Assembly (NCBI GenBank): GCA_026005055.1
Contig: BPKI01000001.1
Coordinates: 2,307,608 to 2,371,607 of the forward strand
Direction: 5' to 3'
DNA length: 64,000 nucleotides
From: Lysobacterales bacterium
Lineage (GTDB): Bacteria; Pseudomonadota; Gammaproteobacteria; Xanthomonadales; BPKI01
Shown: positions 20,072-28,895 of the stretch, piece by piece
Position numbering within the stretch: the first letter of the stretch is position 1
How the letters are laid out: each line of letters starts with the position of its first letter
Program-made: the position numbers and the translations under genes
The notes under the pieces: model-generated
Seen by the model: the letters and a program-made list of their open reading frames with translations, nothing else
The model's database searches: none
What the model was told of the DNA's origin: nothing

Positions 20072-20085
20072 CAGCAGACTGGCCG

Positions 20086-20103
20086 TCGTCATCGTCCTGC
20101 AAC
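20086..20103 (+). promoter_or_regulatory. Candidate Pho box upstream of phoB
   Basis: Two heptamers, TCGTCAT and CTGCAAC, each match the PhoB half-site CTGTCAT/C in five of seven bases and are separated by exactly 4 bp, giving the 11-bp phase of a Pho box. A TATCAA -10-like hexamer starts 8 bp downstream. The AT-rich linker of the consensus is missing. Confidence 0.3.
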
Positions 20104-20147
20104 ATTGCCGTTATCAAATCGCCGCGCCTCGAGGCCCGCCGCTGACC

Positions 20148-20837
20148 GTGCAGAAACGGATCCTCATCGTCGACGACGAACCCTCCATCCGCGACATGGT
20201 CGCCTTCGCCGTGCGTCGCTCGGGTTGGGAGCCGATCCATGCCGCGGACGCCCAGGCCGCCGAGCTCGCCATCGCCGAAAAGATCCCCGACCTCATCCTG
20301 CTCGATTGGATGCTGCCGGGTCTCAGCGGCCTGGAATACGCGCGTCGCCTGCGCCGCGATCAACTGACTCGCGAGATCCCGATCATCATGCTCACCGCCA
20401 AGGGCGAAGAGGCCGATCGCGTGGGCGGTTTGGAGGCTGGCGTCGACGATTACGTGGTCAAGCCCTTCTCGACCCGCGAGCTCATGGCGCGAATCAAAGC
20501 GGTGTTCCGAAGAAGCCGCGGAGAGACCGTCGAGGGAACCGTCGAGCTCGGCGGCCTGCGCATGGATACGGTCGCACACCGGGTCTTCGCCGGCGAGCGA
20601 CCGGTGCCGATCGGCCCGACCGAATACCGATTGCTCCTGTTCTTCATGACTCACCCGGAGCGTGTGTACACCCGCAGTCAGCTCCTCGACCACGTCTGGG
20701 GCGGGACGGTTTATGTCGAGGAACGCACGGTGGACGTCCATATCCGCCGCCTGCGCAAGACGCTCGAACCCTTCGGCAAAGATGCCATGGTGCAGACCGT
20801 GCGCGGCGTCGGCTACCGTTTTTCGGTCAAGACCTGA
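20148..20837 (+). CDS. phoB: Phosphate regulon response regulator PhoB
   Basis: A 229-residue OmpR-family regulator. The receiver domain (1-120) has acidic residues D9 and D10, the phosphoacceptor D53 in LLDWMLPG, T83 of LTAKGEE and K105 of VVKPFS. The winged-helix domain (about 130-229) includes [20 protein letters not shown], the [11 protein letters not shown] recognition helix and [15 protein letters not shown] and [21 protein letters not shown] are typical of PhoB. The start is GTG. The adjacent phoR, ppk1 and ppx genes support a phosphate-starvation role. Confidence 0.94.
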   Translation: MQKRILIVDDEPSIRDMVAFAVRRSGWEPIHAADAQAAELAIAEKIPDLILLDWMLPGLSGLEYARRLRRDQLTREIPIIMLTAKGEEADRVGGLEAGVDDYVVKPFSTRELMARIKAVFRRSRGETVEGTVELGGLRMDTVAHRVFAGERPVPIGPTEYRLLLFFMTHPERVYTRSQLLDHVWGGTVYVEERTVDVHIRRLRKTLEPFGKDAMVQTVRGVGYRFSVKT

Positions 20838-20864
20838 ACACACCCTTGAGCTAGGCTTGCGGCG

Positions 20865-22193
20865 ATGAAGCTCCTGCCGCGCCCGGCCACCCGTTCCCTG
20901 ATCGTCAGTCTCTGGGGTCTCGCGCTCGCCGCGGCATCGGGAGCCGCCGCCGGCGCCATCGTCGGTAAGACCTTCGCCGGCCTGGCCCTCGGCCTGAGCG
21001 CCTGGATCGGCTACGCCTTGCTGCGCTTGAGCGTGCTCGTCAATCGCTTGCGCTCCCGGCGCCGTCTACCGCCTCCCGAAGGGTGGGGGCTCTGGGCGGA
21101 GATCGACCGGATCCTGTGGCGCAGGCAGCGCGAGGCGCGCGCGCGTCAACGGCGGTTGCTCGAGGGCTTGTGCGCCTTCCGCGAAGGCGCCCGGCTCCTA
21201 CCCGATGGTGTCATCGTCATCGACCGCGAGGACCGAATCCTGTGGAGCAACGAGGCCGCCCGACGGCTGCTCGGGCTTCGCGACCCCGCCGACCGCGGAC
21301 GATTGCTGACCGACCTCGTGCGCACGCCGCGGCTCGCGCGCTGGCTGGCTGGCGACCGGGGATCGGAGCCGCTGCTCGATTTGCCCGCGCCGCAGGATGA
21401 GAATCTACGTCTCGCCATCCGACAGGTTCCACTCGGCCAGGGACGGCGCATGATCATCGCTCGCGACATCAGCCAGCTCATGCGTCTGGAGCAGATTCGG
21501 CGCGACTTCGTCGCCAACGTTTCGCACGAGCTCCGGACGCCGCTGACAGTGATCCACGGGTACCTCGACCTGCTCGATCCGGATGAGCACCCAGCCCTGC
21601 GCGAGGTACTCATCGAGCTCGCCAAACAGTCACGACGCATGACTCAACTGGTCGAGGACCTCCTCACCCTCTCCCGGCTGGAGAGCGAGAGGCAGCTTCC
21701 CGAAGCCCCGATCCCCATCCCGCCGCTGATCGACGCCCTGCGGCGGGAGGCGGAGGCGCTCAGCCAGGGACGCCATCGCATCGAAAGCGAGATCGGCTGC
21801 GCGAGCGATCTGGTGGGATCGGTCAAGGACATCCACAGCGCCTTCTCCAACCTGATCAGCAACGCCGTGCGCTACACCCCGCCGGGCGGGAAAATCACGA
21901 TCCGCTGGTGCGATGATCCGCGAGGTGCGCGCTTCGAAGTGGAGGACACGGGCGTGGGCATCCCACCGGAACACATTCCCCGCATCACGGAACGTTTCTA
22001 CCGCGTTTCGACCAGTCGCTCACGCGAGACCGGCGGCACCGGGCTCGGACTGTCGATCGTCAAACACGTGCTCAACCTCCATCAGGCGCAGTTGTCCATC
22101 CGCAGCGAGCCGGGGCGGGGAAGCGTCTTCGCCTGTATCTTTTCCGCCGAACGCCTTTGCCCGCGCGATGCGGCGAAGGAGACGATCGCATGA
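20865..22193 (+). CDS. phoR: Phosphate regulon sensor kinase PhoR
   Basis: A 442-residue histidine kinase. Two N-terminal transmembrane helices (about 10-33 and 36-60) are joined by an almost absent periplasmic loop, as in PhoR, which senses phosphate through the Pst transporter and PhoU. A PAS domain follows (about 105-200, GVIVIDREDRILWSNEAARR). The H-box FVANVSHELRTPLT has the phosphoacceptor His221. The HATPase domain shows NLISNAVRYTPPGG, DTGVGIPPEHI and GGTGLGLSIVKHV. It phosphorylates PhoB. The stop overlaps the ppk1 start by ATGA. Confidence 0.94.
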   Translation: MKLLPRPATRSLIVSLWGLALAAASGAAAGAIVGKTFAGLALGLSAWIGYALLRLSVLVNRLRSRRRLPPPEGWGLWAEIDRILWRRQREARARQRRLLEGLCAFREGARLLPDGVIVIDREDRILWSNEAARRLLGLRDPADRGRLLTDLVRTPRLARWLAGDRGSEPLLDLPAPQDENLRLAIRQVPLGQGRRMIIARDISQLMRLEQIRRDFVANVSHELRTPLTVIHGYLDLLDPDEHPALREVLIELAKQSRRMTQLVEDLLTLSRLESERQLPEAPIPIPPLIDALRREAEALSQGRHRIESEIGCASDLVGSVKDIHSAFSNLISNAVRYTPPGGKITIRWCDDPRGARFEVEDTGVGIPPEHIPRITERFYRVSTSRSRETGGTGLGLSIVKHVLNLHQAQLSIRSEPGRGSVFACIFSAERLCPRDAAKETIA

Positions 22194-24271
22194 ATGACAC
22201 TCGCCCCTCCGCGGACGCCACCGCGGAGCTCGAACCGTATCTCGATCGCGAGCTGAGCCAGCTCGCCTTCATCCGCCGGGTGGTCGAGCTCGCCGAGGAT
22301 ACGCGCCAGCCGATCCTCGAGCGGCTTCGCTTCCTCGGCATTTCTTGCGCCATCCTCGACGAGTTCTTCGAGATCCGCGTGGCGGCTCTGCTGCAGCGGC
22401 GCGCCTACGCGCGCGCGCCCACGCCAGAAGAACCCGAGACTGCCGTGCGCCTGCGCCACATCCGCGAGCACACGCTCGCCCTGGTGGAGCAGCAATACCG
22501 CGCTTGGAACGAGCGGCTGATCCCGGAGCTCGCCGCCGCCGGCATCCATCTGCTGCGCCGCGACCAATGGACGCCGGCGCAGCGCCGCTGGCTGCATCGT
22601 TATTTCGAGGAACAGGTGCAGCCGGTGCTCAGCCCCTTAGGACTCGATCCCGCGCATCCATTCCCGCGCATCCTCAACAAGAGTCTGAACCTGGCGATCC
22701 AGCTCTCTGGCCACGATGCCTTCGGCCGTCCGGCCTCGCTCGCCATCCTCCGCGCCCCGCGAGCGCTGCCGCGAGTGATTCGGTTGCCTCGCGAAATCGC
22801 ACCCGACGGTGATAGCTTCGTGTTCCTCTCCGGCATCCTCGCCGCCTTCGCCGGCGAGCTGTTCCCCGGGATGAAGGTCGAGGGCTGCTGGCAGTTCCGG
22901 GTGACCAGGAATTCGGACCTGGTGGTGGACGAAGAGGAGGTCGAGAATCTGGCCCGCGCCCTGCAGGGTGAGCTCGCCATGCGCGGATTCGCCCAGGCGG
23001 TGCGCCTGGAAATCGCCGAGGACATGCCAGAGGCGCTGGTCCGTCAGCTCACCAACTACTTCGAGCTCGACGCCGACGCGGTCTATCCCTGCGCTGGGCC
23101 GGTCAATCTCAATCGCGTGGTGGCGGTCTATGACATGCTCGACCGACCGGAGCTTAAGTATCCGCCCTTCAGCCCGCGCATGCCCGCGATCCTGGGAAGC
23201 AAGCCGAACCTGTTCGAGGCGGTGCGCGCCGGAGACATCCTCCTCCACCATCCTTACGAGAGTTTCCAGCCGGTCATCGAGCTGGTCCGTCAAGCCGCGA
23301 AAGACCCCGACGTCCTCGCGATCAAACAGACGCTCTATCGCACCGGACGCGACTCGCCTTTCGTCGAGGCGTTGATCGAAGCGGCGCGAGCCGGCAAGGA
23401 AGTGACGGCGGTGGTGGAGCTCAGGGCGCGTTTCGACGAGGAAGCCAACATCCAACTCGCGAACCGTCTTCAAGAAGTCGGCGTGCAGGTGGTTTACGGA
23501 GTGGTGGGCTACAAGACGCATGCCAAGATGCTGCTCATCGTCCGCCGGGAGGGGGGAAAACTCCGGCGTTACGTCCATCTGGGCACTGGCAACTACCATC
23601 CCTCCACGGCCCGCGCCTACACCGATCTTTCGCTGCTCACCGCGCGAGCGGACATCGGCGAGGACGTCCACCGCATCTTCCTGCAGCTCTCGGGATTGGC
23701 TCCGGCGATCGAGCTCAAGCGGGTGCTCGAGGCGCCTTTCACCCTCCACCGCGGCTTGATCGAGAAGATCGATCGGGAGATCGCCCACGTCCGCGAGGGC
23801 CGCGGCGGACGGGTGATCGCCAAGATGAATGCCCTCACCGAACGCGGCATCATCGACAAGCTCTACGAAGCCTCCCAGGCCGGCGTCGAGATCGATCTGA
23901 TCGTGCGCGGTGCCTGTTGCCTCAGGCCCGGCGTCCCCGGACTTTCCGAGCGCATCCGGGTGCGTTCGATCGTGGGGCGCTTCCTCGAGCACAGTCGCGT
24001 CTATTGGTTCGCCAACGGCGGCAAGCCAGAGGTCTTCGCGTCCAGCGCCGACTGGATGGAGCGCAACTTGCTCTGGCGGGTCGAGACTTGCTTTCCCATC
24101 CTCGAGGCGCGGCTCGCCAGGCGAGTCAGCGAGGAATGCCTGGAGAACTACCTCGCCGATTCACGGCAGACCTGGGTGCTCGAGCCGGATGGAACATACC
24201 GGCGTATCCGCGAAGATGCCGAGGCTCATGGCGCGCAGGAGGCGCTGATCGCCAAGCATGGTCATGGCTGA
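22190..24271 (+). CDS. ppk1: Polyphosphate kinase PPK1
   Basis: A 693-residue enzyme of usual PPK1 length that makes polyphosphate reversibly from ATP. The N-terminal domain begins YLDRELSQLAFIRRV. The phospholipase-D-like halves contain the autophosphorylated His in GYKTHAKMLLIVRR (about residue 444) and HLGTGNYHPSTARAYTDLSL, plus NALTERGIIDKLYEASQAG. VYWFANGGKPEVFASSADWM and RVETCFPILE are conserved near the end. The ATG lies in the phoR stop (ATGA), so it is expected to be coupled to phosphate control. Confidence 0.97.
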   Translation: MNDTRPSADATAELEPYLDRELSQLAFIRRVVELAEDTRQPILERLRFLGISCAILDEFFEIRVAALLQRRAYARAPTPEEPETAVRLRHIREHTLALVEQQYRAWNERLIPELAAAGIHLLRRDQWTPAQRRWLHRYFEEQVQPVLSPLGLDPAHPFPRILNKSLNLAIQLSGHDAFGRPASLAILRAPRALPRVIRLPREIAPDGDSFVFLSGILAAFAGELFPGMKVEGCWQFRVTRNSDLVVDEEEVENLARALQGELAMRGFAQAVRLEIAEDMPEALVRQLTNYFELDADAVYPCAGPVNLNRVVAVYDMLDRPELKYPPFSPRMPAILGSKPNLFEAVRAGDILLHHPYESFQPVIELVRQAAKDPDVLAIKQTLYRTGRDSPFVEALIEAARAGKEVTAVVELRARFDEEANIQLANRLQEVGVQVVYGVVGYKTHAKMLLIVRREGGKLRRYVHLGTGNYHPSTARAYTDLSLLTARADIGEDVHRIFLQLSGLAPAIELKRVLEAPFTLHRGLIEKIDREIAHVREGRGGRVIAKMNALTERGIIDKLYEASQAGVEIDLIVRGACCLRPGVPGLSERIRVRSIVGRFLEHSRVYWFANGGKPEVFASSADWMERNLLWRVETCFPILEARLARRVSEECLENYLADSRQTWVLEPDGTYRRIREDAEAHGAQEALIAKHGHG

Positions 24272-25775
24272 GCGCGAGCCGATCGCCGAAGGCGCGCAGC
24301 TGGCCGCCGTCGATTTGGGATCGAACAGTTTCCACATGGTCGTCGCACGCTGGCACCGTGGTCGCGCCGAGATCGTCGATCGTCTGCGCGAGACGGTGAG
24401 GCTGGGGGCGGGTGTGGATGGCGAGGGCCGTCTCGACGGTCAGGCGCGGCTGCGAGCGATGTCCTGCCTCGCCCGCTTCGGCCAGCGCCTGCGTGGATTC
24501 GAGGCTCGTCACGTGCGCGCGCTCGCCACCAATGCCGTGCGGCAACTGCGCGCACCGCGCGCCTTCCTGCTCCCGGCCGAGACCGCCCTCGGCTTTCCGA
24601 TCGAGGTGGTCTCTGGACGCGAGGAGGCGCGGCTCATTTACCTCGGCGTCTGCCGCGACCTGCCGGCCCGGCGCGAGCGCCGCTTGGTCATCGACATCGG
24701 CGGCGGCTCCACCGAGTTCATCATCGGAACCGGCCGCGAGCCGGAGCAGATGGAGAGCGTCCAGATGGGATGCATCGCCACCACCCGGCGCTTCTTCGCT
24801 GACGGCCAGATCAGTCGCAAGCGCTGGCGCGAAGCGCTGATCGAACTCGAGCTGGTCTTGCAGCAGTTCGCCGCCGACTTCCGCAAAGCCGGATGGACCC
24901 GTGCGATCGGTTCCTCGGGGACGATCAAGGCTGCGGCCGAGATGATCGCCGCCCGTGATCCGCGTGCCGAGGGTATCGATCGCGAGCATCTCGAGGAGCT
25001 GGTCGATCGCGTGCTCCGCCACGACCGGATCGAGGCGCTCAAGCTGCGCGGCCTCTCGGAGGAGCGCCGGCCCGTGATCCTCGGCGGCCTCGCCGTGCTC
25101 AGCGCAGCCTTCTCCGCGCTCGCGATCGAGCGGATGGAGGTGAGCCAGAGCGCGATGCGCGAAGGCATCCTGCTCGATCTGGTGGGGCGCCTCGAATCGC
25201 GTGATCCGCGCGCCGCGAGCATCGAGGGACTCGCTCAACGCTTCGGCATCGACTCCGCCCAGGCCGAACGGGTGCGGCGCGTGGCCAGAACCTTGTTCGA
25301 ATCGGTCTGCGCCGAATGGTCGCTCGCTGAAGAGCATGGCGAATGGCTGGACTGGGCAGCGCGCCTTCACGAAGTCGGGCTCGCGATTGCCCACAGCCAG
25401 CACCACGTCCACGGGGCCTACTTGCTCGAGCATGCCGATCTGCCGGGCTTCAGCCGGGAGGAGCAGCGGCTGCTCGCCACCTTGGTGCGGGCTCACCGGC
25501 GGTCCGTACCGGTGGCGATGCTCGCCGCCCTGCCCGAGCGCCAGGCCGAGCCGGCTCGCCGCCTGTTGGTGCTCCTGCGCCTGGCTGTTCTGTTCTGCCG
25601 CAACCGTCAAGACGAGGCGATGCCCCCCTTCGAACTGAAGGCTCACGGGGATCGTGTCCGTCTCGCCTTGCCGAAGGCTTGGCTCGCCGGCCGATCCCTG
25701 ACCCGGGCCGATCTCGCCCTCGAGCGCGAGGAGCTCGCGGCGATGGGCATTCGTCTCGAGATCGTGGACGACTGA
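24258..25775 (+). CDS. ppx: Exopolyphosphatase Ppx/GppA family
   Basis: A 505-residue ASKHA-fold phosphatase. AAVDLGSNSFHMVVAR near residue 17 and VIDIGGGSTEFIIG near 145 bind phosphate. SGREEARLIYLGV and GSSGTIKAAAEM are also typical, and the C-terminal HD-like domain has RLHEVGLAIAHSQHHVHGAYL. It hydrolyses polyphosphate from the end and may also act on pppGpp. It overlaps ppk1 by 14 bp, pairing synthesis and breakdown of polyphosphate in one transcript under the PhoBR pair. A second ATG at 24264 is possible. Confidence 0.95.
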   Translation: MVMAEREPIAEGAQLAAVDLGSNSFHMVVARWHRGRAEIVDRLRETVRLGAGVDGEGRLDGQARLRAMSCLARFGQRLRGFEARHVRALATNAVRQLRAPRAFLLPAETALGFPIEVVSGREEARLIYLGVCRDLPARRERRLVIDIGGGSTEFIIGTGREPEQMESVQMGCIATTRRFFADGQISRKRWREALIELELVLQQFAADFRKAGWTRAIGSSGTIKAAAEMIAARDPRAEGIDREHLEELVDRVLRHDRIEALKLRGLSEERRPVILGGLAVLSAAFSALAIERMEVSQSAMREGILLDLVGRLESRDPRAASIEGLAQRFGIDSAQAERVRRVARTLFESVCAEWSLAEEHGEWLDWAARLHEVGLAIAHSQHHVHGAYLLEHADLPGFSREEQRLLATLVRAHRRSVPVAMLAALPERQAEPARRLLVLLRLAVLFCRNRQDEAMPPFELKAHGDRVRLALPKAWLAGRSLTRADLALEREELAAMGIRLEIVDD

Positions 25776-25861
25776 GTCCGTCACCGGACCGTCGCGCAAG
25801 CGTCAACACACGGTCATCGGATGGCGGCATCGTGCCGTCAACGTATCCATCGCCTCGAGCG

Positions 25862-26995
25862 ATGCATTTCGCGCTGGTCACCGAAACCTACCCGCCGGAG
25901 GTCAATGGTGTCGCACTAACCGTGCAGCACCTGCACGAAGGCTTGTGCGCTCTGGGTCACCACGTCGAGCTGATTCGCCCCCGCCGCCCAAACGAACCCG
26001 AATCGGCGCAAGAGGGTCTCGTGCTCGGACCGAGCCTTCCGCTGCCGCGCTATCCCTCGCTCCGCTTCGGTCTGCCCATCGGCCGCCGCCTGCTCGCGCG
26101 CTGGCGCCAGTGTCCCCCCGATGCCGTCTACATCGCCACCGAGGGTCCGCTCGGGTATTCGGCGCTGCGCGCCGCCCGGCGGTTGGGCATCCCGGTCGCC
26201 ACCGGCTACCACACCCGTTTTCCGGAGTTCATGCGTCACTATCGCCTCGGCGCCCTCGCCCCTTTGGCGGAACGCTGGCTCCGACGCTTCCACAACCGAG
26301 CGCAGGCGACGCTGGTGCCGACCCGGGCGTTGTGCGAAGAACTGAGGCAACGGCGTTACCTCGCCCCATGCCTGCTCACACGCGGGGTGGACACGGCGCT
26401 CTTTCATCCCGGACGCCGGGACGAAGGCTTGCGTCGGGCGCTCGGCCTGAGCGAGCGGGATCTGCTCGTCATCTACGTCGGGCGGATCGCGCCCGAGAAG
26501 AATCTCGGCCTCGCCGTGCGGGCATTTCGCGCGATCGCCGAGAGGCGCCCCGATGCGCGCTATCTGTGGGTCGGCGATGGCCCCGCCCGCACCGAACTCG
26601 CCCGGGAGAATCCCGATTTCCTCTTCATCGGCACGCGACGGGGCGAGGAGCTCGCCCGGCACTTCGCCAGCGCCGATCTCTTCCTCTTTCCGAGCCTGAC
26701 CGACACCTTCGGTAACGTGGTGCTCGAGGCGATGGCCTCCGGCGTCGCCACCGTCGCCTACGACGATGGCGCCGCGCGCGAACACCTCGCCGAAGGCTGT
26801 GGGGTGCGCGTTCCCGCGGGCGACGAGCACGGCTTCATCGCCGCAGCCCTCGGCCTCGCGATGGCCGACGATGCGCGCGCTCAGGCGGGATATGCGGCCC
26901 GCCGTCAGGCCGAAACCCTCGACCAGGCCCGAGTCGCCGGCGATTTCGCCCGGCTGCTCGCCGAACTCGCCCTCCGCAAGAGCTCGAGCCGGTGA
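25862..26995 (+). CDS. Glycosyltransferase, GT4 family (alpha-mannosyl/glycolipid type)
   Basis: A 377-residue GT-B enzyme. The N-terminal Rossmann half opens MHFALVTETYPPEVNGVALT, a start found in GT4 enzymes that add sugars to lipids or phosphatidylinositol. The C-terminal half has VGRIAPEKNLGLAVRAF, WVGDGPARTEL, and the donor-binding LFLFPSLTDTFGNVVLEAMASG with the E-x7-E pattern. The acceptor is unknown; a membrane glycolipid is likely by analogy and because a PAP2-type lipid phosphatase overlaps it by 4 bp. The frame is open far upstream into ppx, but only the ATG at 25862 gives the family start. Confidence 0.85.
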   Translation: MHFALVTETYPPEVNGVALTVQHLHEGLCALGHHVELIRPRRPNEPESAQEGLVLGPSLPLPRYPSLRFGLPIGRRLLARWRQCPPDAVYIATEGPLGYSALRAARRLGIPVATGYHTRFPEFMRHYRLGALAPLAERWLRRFHNRAQATLVPTRALCEELRQRRYLAPCLLTRGVDTALFHPGRRDEGLRRALGLSERDLLVIYVGRIAPEKNLGLAVRAFRAIAERRPDARYLWVGDGPARTELARENPDFLFIGTRRGEELARHFASADLFLFPSLTDTFGNVVLEAMASGVATVAYDDGAAREHLAEGCGVRVPAGDEHGFIAAALGLAMADDARAQAGYAARRQAETLDQARVAGDFARLLAELALRKSSSR

Positions 26996-27510
26996 GCGCG
27001 CTGATCCGTTTCCGCGAGACCGATCGTCGGCTCACCCGCCGCCTGAACGCCTTCGCCCGTGGGTCGTTCTGGCAGAGCTTCTTCGTCGCGGTCAGCCGCC
27101 TCGGCGATGGACCGTTTTGGTGCACCCTGATCCTCGTGCTCGCGCTCGCCGGCGAGTTTCGCGCCGCTTCCGCGATGGCCGCAAGCGGCTTGATCGGCCT
27201 CGCTCTTTACCGCGCCCTCAAGCGCCGCACCCGCCGTCCGCGCCCCTGCGCCGCCTGCCCGGGGGTGATCGCCCTCACCGCCCCGCTCGATGAGTTCAGC
27301 TTCCCCTCCGGCCACACCCTGCACGCCGTGGCCTTCACCGTGATCGCCGCGGCCTTCATCCCCTGGCTTGCGCTCGTCCTCGCCCCGCTGGCTCTCCTCA
27401 TCGCCCTCTCGCGCCCCCTGCTCGGTCTTCATTACCCGAGCGATGTGCTGGCCGGAGCGGCGCTCGGCGCAACGCTCGGCATCCTGAGTTCGGTCCTGAT
27501 CGCCGCCTGA
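26992..27510 (+). CDS. PAP2-family membrane phosphatase
   Basis: A 172-residue integral membrane protein with the three PAP2 signature parts: KRRTRRPRP (K-x6-RP), FPSGHTLHAVAF (PSGH), and SRPLLGLHYPSDVLAG (SR-x5-H-x3-D). About four or five hydrophobic helices surround these. Such enzymes dephosphorylate lipid phosphates such as phosphatidate or undecaprenyl diphosphate. The start is a GTG that overlaps the stop of the glycosyltransferase gene by 4 bp, suggesting a joint lipid-modifying role (inference). Confidence 0.9.
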   Translation: MSALIRFRETDRRLTRRLNAFARGSFWQSFFVAVSRLGDGPFWCTLILVLALAGEFRAASAMAASGLIGLALYRALKRRTRRPRPCAACPGVIALTAPLDEFSFPSGHTLHAVAFTVIAAAFIPWLALVLAPLALLIALSRPLLGLHYPSDVLAGAALGATLGILSSVLIAA

Positions 27511-27519
27511 GCCGGGCCC

Positions 27520-28113
27520 TCACAGGGCTCGCAGCCAGAAGACCAAGGTGTTCAACCGCTCGCCGTCCTGACCGAGCTCCTTCCAGCCAAGCTGCATGCG
27601 CAAGCCCGGTGCTTTGCGGTATCCAGCCTTTTCCCAGGCGGTGTCGAGCGTTCGATACCCCGTCGGACGTCTCGGGTCATCGGGATCGCGCTCGACGGCA
27701 GCAAAAGCGCACCAGCGGAACCCCCCGAGAGCGCGGGCATGGGCCTCGCGGTGCGCGAAAAACTGCCGATAGAGGCCGCGTCCGCGGTAGGCGGGGTCGA
27801 GCACCGATTCACCGCAGTAGAACACCGTCTCCGGCGGGATGCCCGCCTTGATGAAAGGCTTACGGAAGGGCTCGCTCTCCTCGGCCAGAGGAATGCCCGT
27901 CGAGGCCCCGACCACGCGCTCGCCGTCGCGTACCAACACCAACACGGCGGAACCGCTTCGCGCGTAGACCTCGAGGTAGCGCGCCTCGTAGTCGAGATCG
28001 CCATCGTAGAGATAAGGCCATTCGCGGAAGACCGCGATACGAAGGCGCGCGACCTCCGGCAAATACGGACGGATCGCGGCGCCGGAGAGGGTCTGCAGGC
28101 TGAGCTCGCTCAC
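27520..28113 (-). CDS. GNAT-family N-acetyltransferase
   Basis: A 197-residue protein with the GNAT acetyl-CoA motif ESVLDPAYRGRGLYRQFFAH (V-x3-x-RGxG) near residue 101 and an N-terminal strand-helix start (RLRIAVFREWPYLYDGDLDY). The EWPYLYDGDLDYEARYLEVY stretch resembles a clade of uncharacterised proteobacterial GNATs. The substrate is unknown. It is the last gene of the rnr-rlmB unit, overlapping rlmB by 4 bp, and is convergent with the PAP2 gene 9 bp away. Confidence 0.86.
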   Translation of the reverse strand: MSELSLQTLSGAAIRPYLPEVARLRIAVFREWPYLYDGDLDYEARYLEVYARSGSAVLVLVRDGERVVGASTGIPLAEESEPFRKPFIKAGIPPETVFYCGESVLDPAYRGRGLYRQFFAHREAHARALGGFRWCAFAAVERDPDDPRRPTGYRTLDTAWEKAGYRKAPGLRMQLGWKELGQDGERLNTLVFWLRAL

Positions 28114-28895
28114 GGCTGTTCTTCGCTCCGCGTGGATGGGTGTTGCGTCGTTGCCGCCAACTGCTGGCGCAAGCTCTCGTATAGAGCGATGCCGGCGGCC
28201 ACCGAGACGTTGAGGCTTTCGATTTGGCCGAGCATGGGCAAGGACGCGAGGAAATCGCAGTGCTCGCGAGTCAGGCGTTTGAGTCCCCGGCCTTCGCCGC
28301 CGAGGACCATCGCGATTCGCCCGCCGAGCTCGAGGGCGTAGAGGCTCTGCGGCGCCTCGTCGTCGAGGCCGACCAGGAAGAAACCCGCTTCGGCGAGCAG
28401 ACGAAGCGCGCGCGCCAGGTTGGTCGCCCGCACGATGGGAACGAGCTCGGCAGCCCCTGCGGCGGCGCGGCGCGCGGCCGGCGATAGCGGCGCGGCGCCA
28501 TCCTTGGGCACGAGGACGAACAATGCCCCCGCCGCCTCGGCCACGCGCAGGCAGGCACCAAAGTTCTGGGGATCCTCCACGCCATCGAGCACCAGCACCC
28601 GCGCCTGTTCGCCGGCCCTGGCCAGTAGCGAGGGCAGGGCATGCTCATCGAGCTCGGGATCGGCCTCGGCGAGGGCGAGAACCCCCTGATGGCGAAGCCC
28701 CTCGGCGATCGAAGCGAGCCTTTCGCGCTCGAGCTCGCGCACCGGAATCCCCCGCGCCCTCGCCTCTTCCGCGAGCGCCTGCACCCTGCGATTGCGGATC
28801 CCCCGCTCGATCAGAAGCTCGCGCAAGCCTGACCGCTCGCGCTTGAGCCTCGCGCGCACGGCCTGGATGCCCATGAGCCAGATCGTATTGCTCAT
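28110..28895 (-). CDS. rlmB: 23S rRNA (guanosine-2'-O-)-methyltransferase RlmB
   Basis: A 261-residue SPOUT methyltransferase. The N-terminal L30e-like substrate domain (about 1-90) precedes the SpoU core: LVLDGVEDPQNFGACLRVAE (motif 1), IAMVLGGEGRGLKRLTREHC (motif 2) and SLPMLGQIESLNVSVAAGIALYE (motif 3), which form the trefoil knot for S-adenosylmethionine. It methylates a guanosine in domain V of 23S rRNA. The frame is open upstream within rnr; the ATG at 28895 gives the family start and overlaps the rnr stop by 4 bp. An rnr-rlmB pair is standard. Confidence 0.95.
   Translation of the reverse strand: MSNTIWLMGIQAVRARLKRERSGLRELLIERGIRNRRVQALAEEARARGIPVRELERERLASIAEGLRHQGVLALAEADPELDEHALPSLLARAGEQARVLVLDGVEDPQNFGACLRVAEAAGALFVLVPKDGAAPLSPAARRAAAGAAELVPIVRATNLARALRLLAEAGFFLVGLDDEAPQSLYALELGGRIAMVLGGEGRGLKRLTREHCDFLASLPMLGQIESLNVSVAAGIALYESLRQQLAATTQHPSTRSEEQP

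Noticed and set aside
27509..27530. Short GC hairpin between the convergent PAP2 and GNAT genes
   Set aside because: Only 5 bp of stem with alternative pairings and no T run on either strand, so it is not supported as a terminator.
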